A stretch of 64,000 nucleotides of DNA from Streptomyces sp. QL37 (GCF_002941025.1 NZ_PTJS01000001.1:7144605-7208604); one strand, 5' to 3'. Shown: positions 33,526 through 42,276, counted from the stretch's first letter. A program made the numbers and translations. Notes: a model not told the origin generated them from the letters alone.

Positions 33526-33654
33526 GCTTGTCTGAGGGAGTCCCCCGAAGGTTCCCCGTCCGGCCCCGTCCGTCGGCTTCCCCTCCGTCTGCGCAAAGCA
33601 CATGCGTAGGGTGCTGGCAACCGGGAGGATGGCGATCCGGGGAGGGAGCCGGAC

Positions 33655-34200
33655 ATGGACGACAAGGAAGCCCTTCGAGTGGGCGCGGCGGTCCGCCGAC
33701 GCCGCAGGAGCCTCGGACTCACCCTGGCCGCGGTGGCCGGGCGCAGCGGCCTGTCCGTACCGTTCCTCAGCCAGATCGAGAACGAACGGGCCAGACCCAG
33801 CCCCCGCTCCCTGCACCGGGTGGCGGAGGCGCTGGAGACCACGACCGAGCGGCTGCGGGCCGCGGCGGACTCGGCACGTGCCGTGGACGTCGTACGGGCG
33901 GACGACGAGGACGGCGTACGCAGGCTGGTGCGCGGACGGCACCAGCTGAGCGCGCTGGAGTTCATCGGCGAGCAGGACCTGGGGCGTGAGTTCCAGCACC
34001 GCAACGACGAGGTGATGTACGTCGTGGAGGGCGCCGTCGAGGTCGAGGCCGAGGGCCGGGCCCACCGGCTGGGCCGGGGCGACGCCCTCTTCCTCTCGGG
34101 CGGGGTGCGGCACAGGTGGCGGGCGACCGTGCCGGACACCCGGCTGTTGGTCGTCTCGGTCGCCGAGCACATCGACGCGACGTACGACTCGCGCCGCTGA
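33655..34200 (+). CDS. XRE-family regulator with cupin domain
   Basis: A 181-residue repressor-type protein. The N-terminal helix-turn-helix is LTLAAVAGRSGLSVPFLSQI, and the C-terminal half is a cupin barrel (HRNDEVMYVVEGAVEVEAEG, ALFLSGGVRHRWRAT). This HTH-cupin architecture is found in regulators of amino-acid or polyamine metabolism such as PuuR, but the ligand here is unknown. GGGGAGGGAG precedes the ATG at 33655. It may be co-transcribed with the metal-receptor protein starting 12 bases later. Confidence 0.9.
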   Translation: MDDKEALRVGAAVRRRRRSLGLTLAAVAGRSGLSVPFLSQIENERARPSPRSLHRVAEALETTTERLRAAADSARAVDVVRADDEDGVRRLVRGRHQLSALEFIGEQDLGREFQHRNDEVMYVVEGAVEVEAEGRAHRLGRGDALFLSGGVRHRWRATVPDTRLLVVSVAEHIDATYDSRR

Positions 34201-34211
34201 CGGGGGAGTGA

Positions 34212-34922
34212 GTGAGGATGCGTGTCGTCTCCCTCGTCCCGTCGCTCACCGAGGCCGTCGCCGTCACCGCTCCCGGCCTGCTCGTCGGTGTCACCGACTG
34301 GTGCACCCGTCCCGCGGGGCTGACCGCCGCCCGGATCGGCGGCACGAAGAACCCCGACACCGCCGCCGTGGCAGCCCTGCGCCCCGACCTCGTCATCGCC
34401 AACGAGGAGGAGAACCGGGAGGCGGACCTGGCCGCACTGCGGGAGGCTGGGCTGAACGTCCTGGTCACCGAGGTCCGCACCCTCGACCAGGCCTTCGCCG
34501 AGCTGGAACGGGTCCTCACCGCCTGCGGGCTGCCCAGGCCGCCGTGGCTGGAGGAGTCCCGGACCGCCTGGTCGGCGCTGCCGCCCGCCCCCGCCCCGCG
34601 CCCCGCGATCGTGCCGGTCTGGCGCAGGCCCTGGATGGTCCTGGGCCGCGACACCTTCGCCGGTGACCTGCTGGCCCGCCTCGGGGTGCGGAACGTGTAC
34701 GCCGGCCACCAGGACCGCTACCCCCGCGTCCCCCTGGCCGAGCTGAACGCGTCCGGCGCCGAGCTGGTCGTACTGCCCGACGAGCCGTACCGCTTCACCG
34801 CCGCCGACGGGCCCGAGGCCTTCCCCGGCATGCCCGCCGCGCTCGTCGACGGGCGTCACCTCACGTGGTACGGACCGTCGCTGGCCGAAGCGGCCGGGGC
34901 GCTGCGAGCAGCGCTCCGCTGA
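34212..34922 (+). CDS. Helical-backbone metal-receptor domain protein (BtuF/FecB-like), no signal peptide
   Basis: A 236-residue protein of the periplasmic-binding-protein type III fold used for cobalamin or siderophore binding: VVSLVPSLTEAV at the start, LRPDLVIANEEENREADLAAL and VYAGHQDRYPRV. There is no signal peptide, so unlike a transport binding protein it should stay in the cytoplasm. GTG at 34212 is chosen because GGGGGAG lies at the right distance; an ATG two codons later is possible. Its 3' end overlaps the convergent transporter gene by 62 bases. Confidence 0.82.
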   Translation: MRMRVVSLVPSLTEAVAVTAPGLLVGVTDWCTRPAGLTAARIGGTKNPDTAAVAALRPDLVIANEEENREADLAALREAGLNVLVTEVRTLDQAFAELERVLTACGLPRPPWLEESRTAWSALPPAPAPRPAIVPVWRRPWMVLGRDTFAGDLLARLGVRNVYAGHQDRYPRVPLAELNASGAELVVLPDEPYRFTAADGPEAFPGMPAALVDGRHLTWYGPSLAEAAGALRAALR

Positions 34923-36015
34923 AGAGCCCGCCCAGCGTCCGCGCGCCGGCGACCGCCCAGGCGGTCACCAGCAGCGCGTAGAGCGCCACGGCCAGCCAGG
35001 TGAACGCGTCCAGCCCGGTGTGCCGCGCCAGTCCCGCCGCGCCGGTGACGCACGTGCCGACCGGGAAGGTGAAGCCCCACCACGTCATCGTGAACCCCAT
35101 GCCGCGCCGCATCGCGCGCACCACCAGAGCGACGGACAGGGCCAGCCACAGCAGGGCGAACCCCATCACGGGCACTCCGTACAGGACGGCGAACGCGCCG
35201 AACGCCGAAACGTAGGGCGCCCCGATCGCGCCCGGTGCCACATCGGCCAGCTGGTTGACGGCGGTCGTGGACTGGCCGAGCGGCCCGAGCACCAGGAACA
35301 GCGTCGGGGTCAGCGCGAGCGGCGGCGGGCCCTGGTGGACCAGGCGCGCGAAGACGAGCGGAACGACCACCAGGGTCGCCAGCAGGGACAGCCCGAACAT
35401 CGCGTAGCAGGCCAGCAGGAGTGCCTCGCGCGCCTGGCCGGGGGCCAGCTCGGGGACCAGCAGCGGCCCTACGGCGGCCGAGACCATCGGGGCCACCAGA
35501 GGCAGCAGCCAGACCGGCGACGCGGTGCCCGGGGCAGGCCGGTGGCGTACGACCATGAGGTACGGGATCGCCACCGCGGCGGCGAGTCCGGCGACCGTGC
35601 CCGCTGTGAAGAGCAGCGCGTCCACGGCGACGGCGGCGGGATGCCCGATGACGTCCTGCCCCACCAGGAGGGTGCCCGCGCCGACGGCGAGCAGCGCCAT
35701 GGACAGACAGCCGTGGAACGGGGCGACGGCGGGATCCAGCAGGTGGGCGCGGGCCTGGTCCCGGTGCAGCATCCAGTGCCCGGCCCGTGCGGCCAGCACC
35801 ACGGTCAGCGCCACGGCGGACAGGGCCCACACCACGACGCAGGCGGTCCGCAGGCCCGGCACGTGCACGGGCAGCGCGGCGCCCGCCGTCGCGACGACGG
35901 CGGTCCCCATCACCGTCGCGTACCAGTTGGGGCCGAGGTGCCGCAGGGCCGGGAGCCGGGGGGCGACGGGGCGGGAGGGGGGTGTCCCGGTCTTGGTCTG
36001 CGGAAAGATGGCCAT
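34861..36015 (-). CDS. SLAC1/TehA (TDT) family membrane transporter
   Basis: A 384-residue protein with about ten transmembrane helices. NWYATVMGTAVVATAG near residue 30, WALYAL-type helices and the late MTWWGFTFPVGTCVTGAAGL fit the tellurite-resistance/dicarboxylate transporter family, which carries anions, C4-dicarboxylates or sulfite. ATG at 36015. It is divergent from a LysR-type regulator with a perfect dyad in the 70-base gap, so that protein probably controls it. Its last 62 bases overlap the convergent metal-receptor gene. Confidence 0.88.
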   Translation of the reverse strand: MAIFPQTKTGTPPSRPVAPRLPALRHLGPNWYATVMGTAVVATAGAALPVHVPGLRTACVVVWALSAVALTVVLAARAGHWMLHRDQARAHLLDPAVAPFHGCLSMALLAVGAGTLLVGQDVIGHPAAVAVDALLFTAGTVAGLAAAVAIPYLMVVRHRPAPGTASPVWLLPLVAPMVSAAVGPLLVPELAPGQAREALLLACYAMFGLSLLATLVVVPLVFARLVHQGPPPLALTPTLFLVLGPLGQSTTAVNQLADVAPGAIGAPYVSAFGAFAVLYGVPVMGFALLWLALSVALVVRAMRRGMGFTMTWWGFTFPVGTCVTGAAGLARHTGLDAFTWLAVALYALLVTAWAVAGARTLGGLFSGALLAAPRPLRPATVRTT

Positions 36016-36062
36016 GCCACGATTCTCACCGGGCGGACCGCCGCCCACCAGGGAGCGCGGGG

Positions 36063-36076
36063 CTATGAGGTCATAG
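36063..36076. promoter_or_regulatory. Candidate LysR-type operator
   Basis: CTATGA-GG-TCATAG, a perfect 6-bp inverted repeat, lies ten bases before the LysR-type start and 48 bases from the divergent transporter start. It would block the regulator's own promoter when bound. Confidence 0.45.
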
Positions 36077-36085
36077 GCTGGGCTT

Positions 36086-37024
36086 ATGTCCAGTCCTCCG
36101 TCCACGCCCTCCTCCCTGCCCCACCGGGTCCCCGACCTGGGAGCCATGGTGCTGCTGATAGCCGTCGCGCGGCACGGGAGTCTGGGCAGGGCGGCACGGG
36201 ACGTCGGCATCAGCCAGCCCGCCGCCTCGGGCCGCATCCGGTCGATGGAGCGGCAGCTGGGCGTCGCACTCCTGGACCGCTCACCGCGCGGTTCCCGGCT
36301 GACCGACGCGGGCGCCCTCGTCACCGACTGGGCGCGCAGGGTCGTCGAGGCGGCAGAGGCGTTCGACGCGGGTGCCCAGGCGCTGCGGGACCGGCGCGAC
36401 TCCCGGCTGCGGGTCGCCGCGAGCATGACCATCGCGGAGTACCTGCTGCCGGGCTGGCTGATCGCGCTGCGGGCGGGGCTCCCCGACACGGCGGTGTCCC
36501 TGCTCGCGGGGAACTCGGCCGCCGTCGCCCGGCGGCTGCTCGCGGGCGAGGCCGACCTGGGCTTCGTCGAGGGGCTGTCCGTGCCGGAAGGCCTCGACGG
36601 CACCGTCGTCGCACACGACCGCCTCGTCGTGGTGGTGGCCCCGTCCCATCCCTGGGCCCGCCGGCGCACGCAGCTGACTCCCCGGGAGCTCGCGGCGACG
36701 CCGCTGATCCTGCGGGAACACGGTTCGGGTACCCGCCAGGTCCTGGACGCCGCGCTCGCCGTGCACGGGGGACTGGCGCGCCCCCTGCTGGAGCTCTCCT
36801 CGACCACCGCGGTGAAGGGGGCCGCGGAGAGCGGCGCCGGCCCCTGCGTACTCAGCGAGCTCGCGCTCGACGAGGAGCTCTCCGCGCGGCGGCTGGTCAA
36901 GGTGCCGGTCGCCGGTGTCCGGCTGCGCCGTCAGCTGCGCGCGGTCTGGCCCGCCGGCCACCGGCCCACCGGGCCGGCGCGCGACCTGCTCTCCCTGACC
37001 GCCCGCGAGGCACGGGAGCCCTGA
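36086..37024 (+). CDS. LysR-family transcriptional regulator
   Basis: A 312-residue regulator with an N-terminal helix-turn-helix (LIAVARHGSLGRAARDVGIS followed by QPAASGRIRSMERQLG) and a substrate-binding-like C-domain (LREHGSGTRQVLDAAL). The domain resembles the CysB/CbbR/YeiE side of the family. ATG at 36086. Divergent from the TDT transporter, which is the likely target; sulfite or a dicarboxylate are reasonable effectors by family, unproven. Confidence 0.92.
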   Translation: MSSPPSTPSSLPHRVPDLGAMVLLIAVARHGSLGRAARDVGISQPAASGRIRSMERQLGVALLDRSPRGSRLTDAGALVTDWARRVVEAAEAFDAGAQALRDRRDSRLRVAASMTIAEYLLPGWLIALRAGLPDTAVSLLAGNSAAVARRLLAGEADLGFVEGLSVPEGLDGTVVAHDRLVVVVAPSHPWARRRTQLTPRELAATPLILREHGSGTRQVLDAALAVHGGLARPLLELSSTTAVKGAAESGAGPCVLSELALDEELSARRLVKVPVAGVRLRRQLRAVWPAGHRPTGPARDLLSLTAREAREP

Positions 37025-37087
37025 CGGCCCCGGGCGCGGGAATCCCGCTCGTCCGGCGCCGGGGCGTCGGGCGGAGGCGCCGGGGTC

Positions 37088-37801
37088 TCAGGCGGAGGGT
37101 ACGGCCGCCTCCTCCCGGGCCGCCGCCACCAGGGCCCGCATGATCCGCAGGTCGTCGCCCATCTCCGGGTGCCACTGGACCCCGAGCACCCACCGGTCGC
37201 CCGGCAGCTCGACCGCCTCCACCGTGCCGTCCGCCGCGTGTGCGGAGGCGACCAGACCCGGCGCGAGCCGGTCCACGGCCTGGTGGTGGTACGTGGGTAC
37301 GGACGCCTCCTCGGGCACGAGCGAGGCGTACAGCGTCCCCGGGACCGGCGTCACCAGGTGCTCGCCGAGGACGCCGGCCTTGCCGAACGGGCCCGCGTGG
37401 CCGTCCAGATGCTGGGTCAGCGTGCCGCCCAGCGCCACGTTGAGCAGCTGCATGCCCCGGCAGATCCCGAGCACCGGAGTGCCGGCCTCCCTCGCCGCGC
37501 GGAGCAGGGCCACTTCCCAGGTGTCGCGCTCATGGGCCGGCGGTCCCGTCCTGAAGTCGCGCTCCGCGCCGTACAGTCCGGGTTCGACGTCGGGGCCGCC
37601 CGCGATCACGAGGCCGTCCACCCTGGCCACGACGGCCGCAGCCTTCGACGGGTCGTCGGGCGGCAGCAGCGCGGCGATTCCGCCGGAGCGCTGGACGAGG
37701 GCGGGGTAGGCGGCGGGAAGCAGCGCCGCGGGAAGTTCCCAGACGCCCCAGCGAGCCGCCGGCTCCAGATAGGTCGTGACGCCGATGAGCGGTTCGTGCA
37801 T
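37088..37801 (-). CDS. Gamma-glutamyl-gamma-aminobutyrate hydrolase-type class I amidotransferase
   Basis: A 237-residue PuuD-like enzyme that would hydrolyse a gamma-glutamyl amide to glutamate and the free acid. The nucleophile is Cys114 in LGICRGMQLLNVALGG; the partner histidine and glutamate are in GVQWHPEMG. It lies next to the FadR-type regulator and the gamma-glutamyl ligase, and its promoter region carries the same 21-bp motif as the ligase promoter (37845-37865), so it belongs to the same pathway although it is transcribed separately. Confidence 0.92.
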   Translation of the reverse strand: MHEPLIGVTTYLEPAARWGVWELPAALLPAAYPALVQRSGGIAALLPPDDPSKAAAVVARVDGLVIAGGPDVEPGLYGAERDFRTGPPAHERDTWEVALLRAAREAGTPVLGICRGMQLLNVALGGTLTQHLDGHAGPFGKAGVLGEHLVTPVPGTLYASLVPEEASVPTYHHQAVDRLAPGLVASAHAADGTVEAVELPGDRWVLGVQWHPEMGDDLRIMRALVAAAREEAAVPSA

Positions 37802-37844
37802 GGTGCGGTCCCTCCGGCGGCCGGTCTGTCGGCCGGCCCGGTGC

Positions 37845-37865
37845 AATGGTGTTGCGGCATACCTT
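37845..37865. promoter_or_regulatory. Shared operator motif, copy upstream of the puuD-like gene
   Basis: AATGGT, seven bases, CATACCTT. Both ends form inverted half-sites of the kind AAWGGT. The copy at 38672-38692 has the same ends and the same spacing, 16 of 21 positions identical. Confidence 0.65.
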
Positions 37866-37913
37866 TGTTCGTACGGAGCCGCCACGCAAGAGCAGTGATC
37901 CGGAAGGGCGGGA

Positions 37914-38651
37914 TCAAGCCAGGAAGCCGCGGAGCAGCGCGGCGGTCCCCGCGCAGTGCTCGCGCATCACCGCCCGCGCGCCGGCCTCGTCGCCGTCGAG
38001 CACCGCGCCGACGAGGGCCGTGTGCTGATGCTGCGAATGTTCGAGGTTCCGTACCAGCAGGGGGAGGCAGTCCAGCAGGTCGTTGACGCTCGCCCTCACA
38101 GCCGCGTACCGGGCGGCGAGGGAGGGTGAGCCGGAGAGCTCGGCCAGCGTCAGATGGAAAAGGGTGTCGATCCTGCGGTAGTCGGGCAGAGGTGCCTCGT
38201 GTGTCGCCGCCAGAGCCGTACGCAGCCGCTCCGCCCCCTCCTCGTCGAGGCCGCGCGACGCGCAGAGCCCGGCCGCCCCCGACTCCAGGACCTCGCGGAA
38301 GAGCAGGACGTCCTCGAGGTCGACGTCCGCCACCCGGCGGCGCAGCTCGTCACCGTCGGCCGGGCCGGTGCGGGGGAGCACGAACGTACCGCCGTACCGG
38401 CCGCGCCGGGCCTCGATCAGGCCCTGGTCCTGGAGCACCTTCAGCACCTCGCGCAGGGTGACACGGCTGATACCGAGGAGCCCGGCCAGCTCGCGCTCGG
38501 CCGGCAGCCGCCCGCCGCCGGGCACCAGGCCGAGCCGGACCACCTGGAGGATCTGCTCCAAGGCCTCCTCGAAGCCGTTGCCCGCGCGGACCGGCCGCAG
38601 CGCGGGCAGCAGCCGGCCGGAGGCCTCGGGTTCCCCGGTCTCTTCCGCCAC
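37914..38651 (-). CDS. FadR-type GntR-family regulator
   Basis: A 245-residue regulator with an N-terminal winged helix (LPAERELAGLLGISRVTLRE) and an all-helical FCD effector domain (FREVLESGAAGLCASRG, FHLTLAELSGSPSL) whose histidines usually bind a metal. GTG at 38651 is chosen because GGGGGGAAGGG lies upstream; an ATG at 38687 would overlap the operator. It lies between the two operator copies and is divergent from the glnA4-like gene, so it most likely represses both the ligase operon and the hydrolase. Confidence 0.9.
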   Translation of the reverse strand: MAEETGEPEASGRLLPALRPVRAGNGFEEALEQILQVVRLGLVPGGGRLPAERELAGLLGISRVTLREVLKVLQDQGLIEARRGRYGGTFVLPRTGPADGDELRRRVADVDLEDVLLFREVLESGAAGLCASRGLDEEGAERLRTALAATHEAPLPDYRRIDTLFHLTLAELSGSPSLAARYAAVRASVNDLLDCLPLLVRNLEHSQHQHTALVGAVLDGDEAGARAVMREHCAGTAALLRGFLA

Positions 38652-38671
38652 GTCCCGATTCCCTTCCCCCC

Positions 38672-38692
38672 AATGGTTTTCTCCCATACCTT
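38672..38692. promoter_or_regulatory. Shared operator motif, copy in the gntR/glnA4 divergent region
   Basis: AATGGT, seven bases, CATACCTT, identical in both ends to the copy at 37845-37865. It lies 20 bases before the regulator start and 33 bases before the ligase start, so binding could repress both. Confidence 0.68.
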
Positions 38693-38725
38693 AAGCCTTC
38701 CGGCTGACCGAACGAGGAGCGTCCC

Positions 38726-40087
38726 GTGGCAGACCGAAAACCCCCGCTGGGGACCGACGAGCTGCGTGTGCTCGTGGAACGCGGTGAGATCGACACCGTG
38801 GTCCTCGCCTTCCCCGACATGCAGGGCAGGCTGCAGGGCAAACGGTTCGCGGCGTCCTTCTTCCTCGACGAGGTGCTGGAGCACGGCACGGAGGGCTGCA
38901 ACTACCTCCTCGCCGTCGACACGGACATGAACACCGTCGACGGCTTCGCGATGTCCTCCTGGTCCAACGGCTACGGCGACTTCGCGATGCGCCCCGACCT
39001 CACGACCCTGCGCCTGATCCCCTGGCACGAGGGAACCGCCCTGGTCATGGCCGATCTCTCCTGGGACGACGGCTCGCCGGTCGTCGCCGCGCCCCGCCAG
39101 ATCCTCCGGCGGCAGCTGGAGAGGCTCGCCGCACACGGACTGACCGCCCACGTCGGCACGGAACTCGAATTCATCGTCTTCAAGGACACCTACGAGGAGG
39201 CGTGGGACCGCGACTACCGCGGCCTCACCCCGGCGAACCAGTACAACATCGACTACTCGGTCCTCGGCACGGGCCGCGTCGAACCGCTGCTGCGCCGCAT
39301 CCGCAACGAGATGGCGGCCGCCGGGCTGACCGTCGAGTCCGCCAAGGGCGAGTGCAACCCCGGCCAGCACGAGATCGTCTTCCGCTACGACGAGGCCCTC
39401 GTCACCTGCGACCAGCACGCCGTCTACAAGACGGGCTCCAAGGAGATCGCGGCCCAGGAGGGCGTCTCGCTCACCTTCATGGCCAAGTTCAACGAGCGCG
39501 AGGGCAACTCCTGCCACATCCACCTCTCGCTCCAGGACGCCGGAGGACACAGCGTCATGGCGGGCGAGGACGGCACGATGTCGCCCGTGATGCGGCACTT
39601 CCTCGCCGGCCAGCTCGCGGCCCTGCGCGACTTCTCCCTGCTGTACGCGCCGAACATCAACTCCTACAAGCGTTTCCAGCCCGGCTCCTTCGCCCCGACC
39701 GCCGTCGCCTGGGGCCACGACAACCGCACCTGCGCCCTGCGCGTCGTCGGCCACGGCCGCTCGATGCGCTTCGAGAACCGGCTGCCCGGCGGTGACGTCA
39801 ACCCGTACCTGGCGGTCGCCGGCCTCGTCGCCGCCGGACTCCACGGCATCGAGAACGAACTGGAACTCCCCGACGCCTGCGAGGGAAACGCCTACACCGC
39901 CGGATACGACCAGGTCCCCACCACGCTCCGCGAGGCCGCCGCACTCTGGGAGGACAGCGAGGTGGCCCGGGAGGCCTTCGGCGACGACGTCGTCGCGCAC
40001 TACCGCAACACGGCGCGCGTCGAACTGGAGGCCTTCGACGCAGCGGTGACCGACTGGGAGCTCCGCCGCTCCTTCGAACGTCTGTGA
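38726..40087 (+). CDS. glnA4: Gamma-glutamyl-amine ligase, glutamine-synthetase-like (GlnA4 type)
   Basis: A 453-residue member of the glutamine-synthetase superfamily. The ATP/metal segments are present (VGTELEFIVFKD, AKGECNPGQHEIVFRY, FMAKFNEREGNSCHIHLSL and the RFENRLPGGDVNPYLA end), but it is not a classical GlnA, lacking the adenylylation loop tyrosine context. In S. coelicolor the gene at this position between a GntR regulator and an aldehyde dehydrogenase is glnA4, described as gamma-glutamylethanolamide synthetase. Assignment is by synteny and family; ethanolamine or another monoamine is the likely substrate. It heads an operon with the dehydrogenase and SDR. Confidence 0.85.
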   Translation: MADRKPPLGTDELRVLVERGEIDTVVLAFPDMQGRLQGKRFAASFFLDEVLEHGTEGCNYLLAVDTDMNTVDGFAMSSWSNGYGDFAMRPDLTTLRLIPWHEGTALVMADLSWDDGSPVVAAPRQILRRQLERLAAHGLTAHVGTELEFIVFKDTYEEAWDRDYRGLTPANQYNIDYSVLGTGRVEPLLRRIRNEMAAAGLTVESAKGECNPGQHEIVFRYDEALVTCDQHAVYKTGSKEIAAQEGVSLTFMAKFNEREGNSCHIHLSLQDAGGHSVMAGEDGTMSPVMRHFLAGQLAALRDFSLLYAPNINSYKRFQPGSFAPTAVAWGHDNRTCALRVVGHGRSMRFENRLPGGDVNPYLAVAGLVAAGLHGIENELELPDACEGNAYTAGYDQVPTTLREAAALWEDSEVAREAFGDDVVAHYRNTARVELEAFDAAVTDWELRRSFERL

Positions 40088-40095
40088 GGCACCCC

Positions 40096-41460
40096 GTGAA
40101 CCACGAACACCGCGTCCTGAACCCGGCGACCGAGGAGCTCGTCGCCACCGTCCCCGCCACCACCGCCGCCGAGGTGGACGCCGCCGTCACCCGGGCCGCG
40201 GCCGCCCAGCGCGCCTGGGCGGCCCTGGCGCCCGGCGACCGCGCCCGGCTGCTGCGCCGCTTCGCCGTCGTCGTCGACGAACACGCCGAGGAACTGGCCC
40301 TGCTGGAGGTCACCGAAGCGGGCCACACCGTGGGCAACGCACGCTGGGAGGCCGCCAACGTCCGGGACCTGCTGGACTACGCGGCCGGGGGAGTGGAACG
40401 CCTGACGGGGCGCCAGATCCCCGTACCGGGCGGGATCGACCTCACGTTCCTCGAACCGCTGGGCGTCGTCGGAGTGATCGCCCCGTGGAACTTCCCCATG
40501 CCGATCGCGGCCTGGGGTACCGCCCCCGCCCTCGCCGCCGGAAACGCCGTCCTCCTCAAACCGGCCGAGACCACCCCGCTCACCGCCCTCCGGCTGGCCC
40601 GGCTCGCTCTCGACGCCGGCCTCCCCGAACACCTCTTCCAGGTCCTGCCCGGCGCCGGCGACGTGGCGGGCAACGCACTCGTCGAACACCCGGGTGTGGC
40701 CAAGATCGTCTTCACCGGGTCGGCCCGCGTCGGCAAGCGGATCATGGCCGGATGCGCGGACCGGGTGAAGCGGCTGACCCTCGAACTCGGAGGCAAGAGC
40801 CCCAACATCGTCTTCGCCGACGCCGACATCGAGGCCGCCGCGGCCGCCGCGCCCATGTCCTTCCTGGACAACGCGGGCCAGGACTGCTGTGCCCGCAGCC
40901 GCATCCTGGTCCAGCGGTCGGCCTACGACCGCTTCCTGGAACTCCTCGTCCCGGCCGTCGCCTCCGTCGTCGTGGGAGACCCGTCGGACGAGAAGACGGA
41001 TATGGGACCGCTGATCTCCCGGACCCAGCTGGAGCGCGTCCGCGCGTACGTACCCCCGGGCGCGGACGGCATCCGGGGCGGCGCGCCCACCGGCCCGGGC
41101 TTCTGGTTCCCCCCGACCGTCCTCACCGGGATCGCCCCCGACGCCCCCGTGGCCACCGAAGAGGTCTTCGGGCCGGTCGCCGTCGTCCTGCCCTTCGACG
41201 ACGAGGACGACGCCGTCCGGCTGGCCGACGCCACCGAACACGGCCTGGCCGGCTCCATCTGGACCCGCGACGTGGGCCGCGCCCTGCGGGTCTCCCGGGC
41301 GGTCCGGGCCGGGAACCTCTCCGTCAACTCCCACTCCGCCGTCCGCTACTGGACCCCGTTCGGCGGGTACAAACAGTCCGGGCTCGGCCGTGAACTGGGG
41401 CCAGACGCCCTCACGGCCTTCACCGAAACCAAGAACGTCTTCATCGGCACGGAGGCCTGA
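40096..41460 (+). CDS. NAD(P)-dependent aldehyde dehydrogenase
   Basis: A 454-residue aldehyde dehydrogenase. The catalytic cysteine is in NAGQDCCARSRILV, the general-base glutamate in LTLELGGKSPNIVF, and the cofactor motif FTGSARVGKRIM is intact. In the pathway it would oxidise the gamma-glutamyl aldehyde made from the glutamylated amine before hydrolysis by the PuuD-like enzyme. GTG at 40096 is preferred because GAGG (40086-40089) is well spaced; a GTG at 40084 overlapping the glnA4 stop is the alternative. Confidence 0.93.
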   Translation: MNHEHRVLNPATEELVATVPATTAAEVDAAVTRAAAAQRAWAALAPGDRARLLRRFAVVVDEHAEELALLEVTEAGHTVGNARWEAANVRDLLDYAAGGVERLTGRQIPVPGGIDLTFLEPLGVVGVIAPWNFPMPIAAWGTAPALAAGNAVLLKPAETTPLTALRLARLALDAGLPEHLFQVLPGAGDVAGNALVEHPGVAKIVFTGSARVGKRIMAGCADRVKRLTLELGGKSPNIVFADADIEAAAAAAPMSFLDNAGQDCCARSRILVQRSAYDRFLELLVPAVASVVVGDPSDEKTDMGPLISRTQLERVRAYVPPGADGIRGGAPTGPGFWFPPTVLTGIAPDAPVATEEVFGPVAVVLPFDDEDDAVRLADATEHGLAGSIWTRDVGRALRVSRAVRAGNLSVNSHSAVRYWTPFGGYKQSGLGRELGPDALTAFTETKNVFIGTEA

Positions 41461-41466
41461 ACACAC

Positions 41467-42258
41467 ATGACCACCGACACGGGGAACATCTGCCGCCGCC
41501 TGACCGGCCGCACCGCCGTCATCACCGGGGCCGGCAGCGGCATCGGCCTCGCCACCGCCCGCAGGCTGGCGTCGGAAGGGGCGCACGTCGTCTGCGGCGA
41601 CATCGACGAGAGCGCGGGCAGGGCCGCCGCGAAGGAGGCGGGAGGCACCTTCGTACGCGTCGACGTCACCGACCCCGACCAGGTCGAGGCACTCTTCGCC
41701 GCGGCTGACGACACCTACGGCTCCGTCGACATCGCCTTCAACAACGCGGGCATCTCGCCGCCCGACGACGACTCGATCCTCACCACCGGTCTCGAGGCCT
41801 GGAAACGCGTCCAGGACGTCAACCTCACCTCCGTCTACCTCTGCTGCAAGGCCGCACTCCCCTACATGAGGCGCCAGGGCCGCGGTTCGATCATCAACAC
41901 CGCGTCCTTCGTGGCCCGGATGGGCGCGGCGACCTCCCAGATCTCGTACACCGCGTCCAAGGGCGGCGTCCTCGCCCTGTCCCGCGAACTCGGGGTGCAG
42001 TTCGCCCGCGAGGGGATCCGGGTCAACGCCCTCTGCCCCGGACCGGTCAACACCCCCCTGCTCCAGGAGCTGTTCGCCACCGACCCGGAGCGTGCCGCCC
42101 GCAGGCTCGTCCACATCCCGCTCGGCCGGTTCGCCGAGGCCACGGAGATCGCCGCCGCCGTCGCCTTCCTCGCGAGCGACGACTCCTCGTTCGTCAACGC
42201 CACCGACTTCCTCGTCGACGGCGGGATCTCGGGGGCGTACGTGACCCCGCTCGACTGA
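41467..42258 (+). CDS. Short-chain dehydrogenase/reductase
   Basis: A 263-residue Rossmann-fold enzyme with the nucleotide loop TGAGSGIGLATAR, the structural NNAG motif and the catalytic YTASK. The C-terminus has the typical FLVDGGISGAYVTPLD. It starts six bases after the aldehyde dehydrogenase and should share its transcript. It could oxidise the hydroxyl of the gamma-glutamyl alcohol to the aldehyde, which the ligase-dehydrogenase pathway would need for ethanolamine; this step is inferred from position. Confidence 0.92.
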   Translation: MTTDTGNICRRLTGRTAVITGAGSGIGLATARRLASEGAHVVCGDIDESAGRAAAKEAGGTFVRVDVTDPDQVEALFAAADDTYGSVDIAFNNAGISPPDDDSILTTGLEAWKRVQDVNLTSVYLCCKAALPYMRRQGRGSIINTASFVARMGAATSQISYTASKGGVLALSRELGVQFAREGIRVNALCPGPVNTPLLQELFATDPERAARRLVHIPLGRFAEATEIAAAVAFLASDDSSFVNATDFLVDGGISGAYVTPLD

Positions 42259-42276
42259 CACTTCCAGGGTGGCGAC

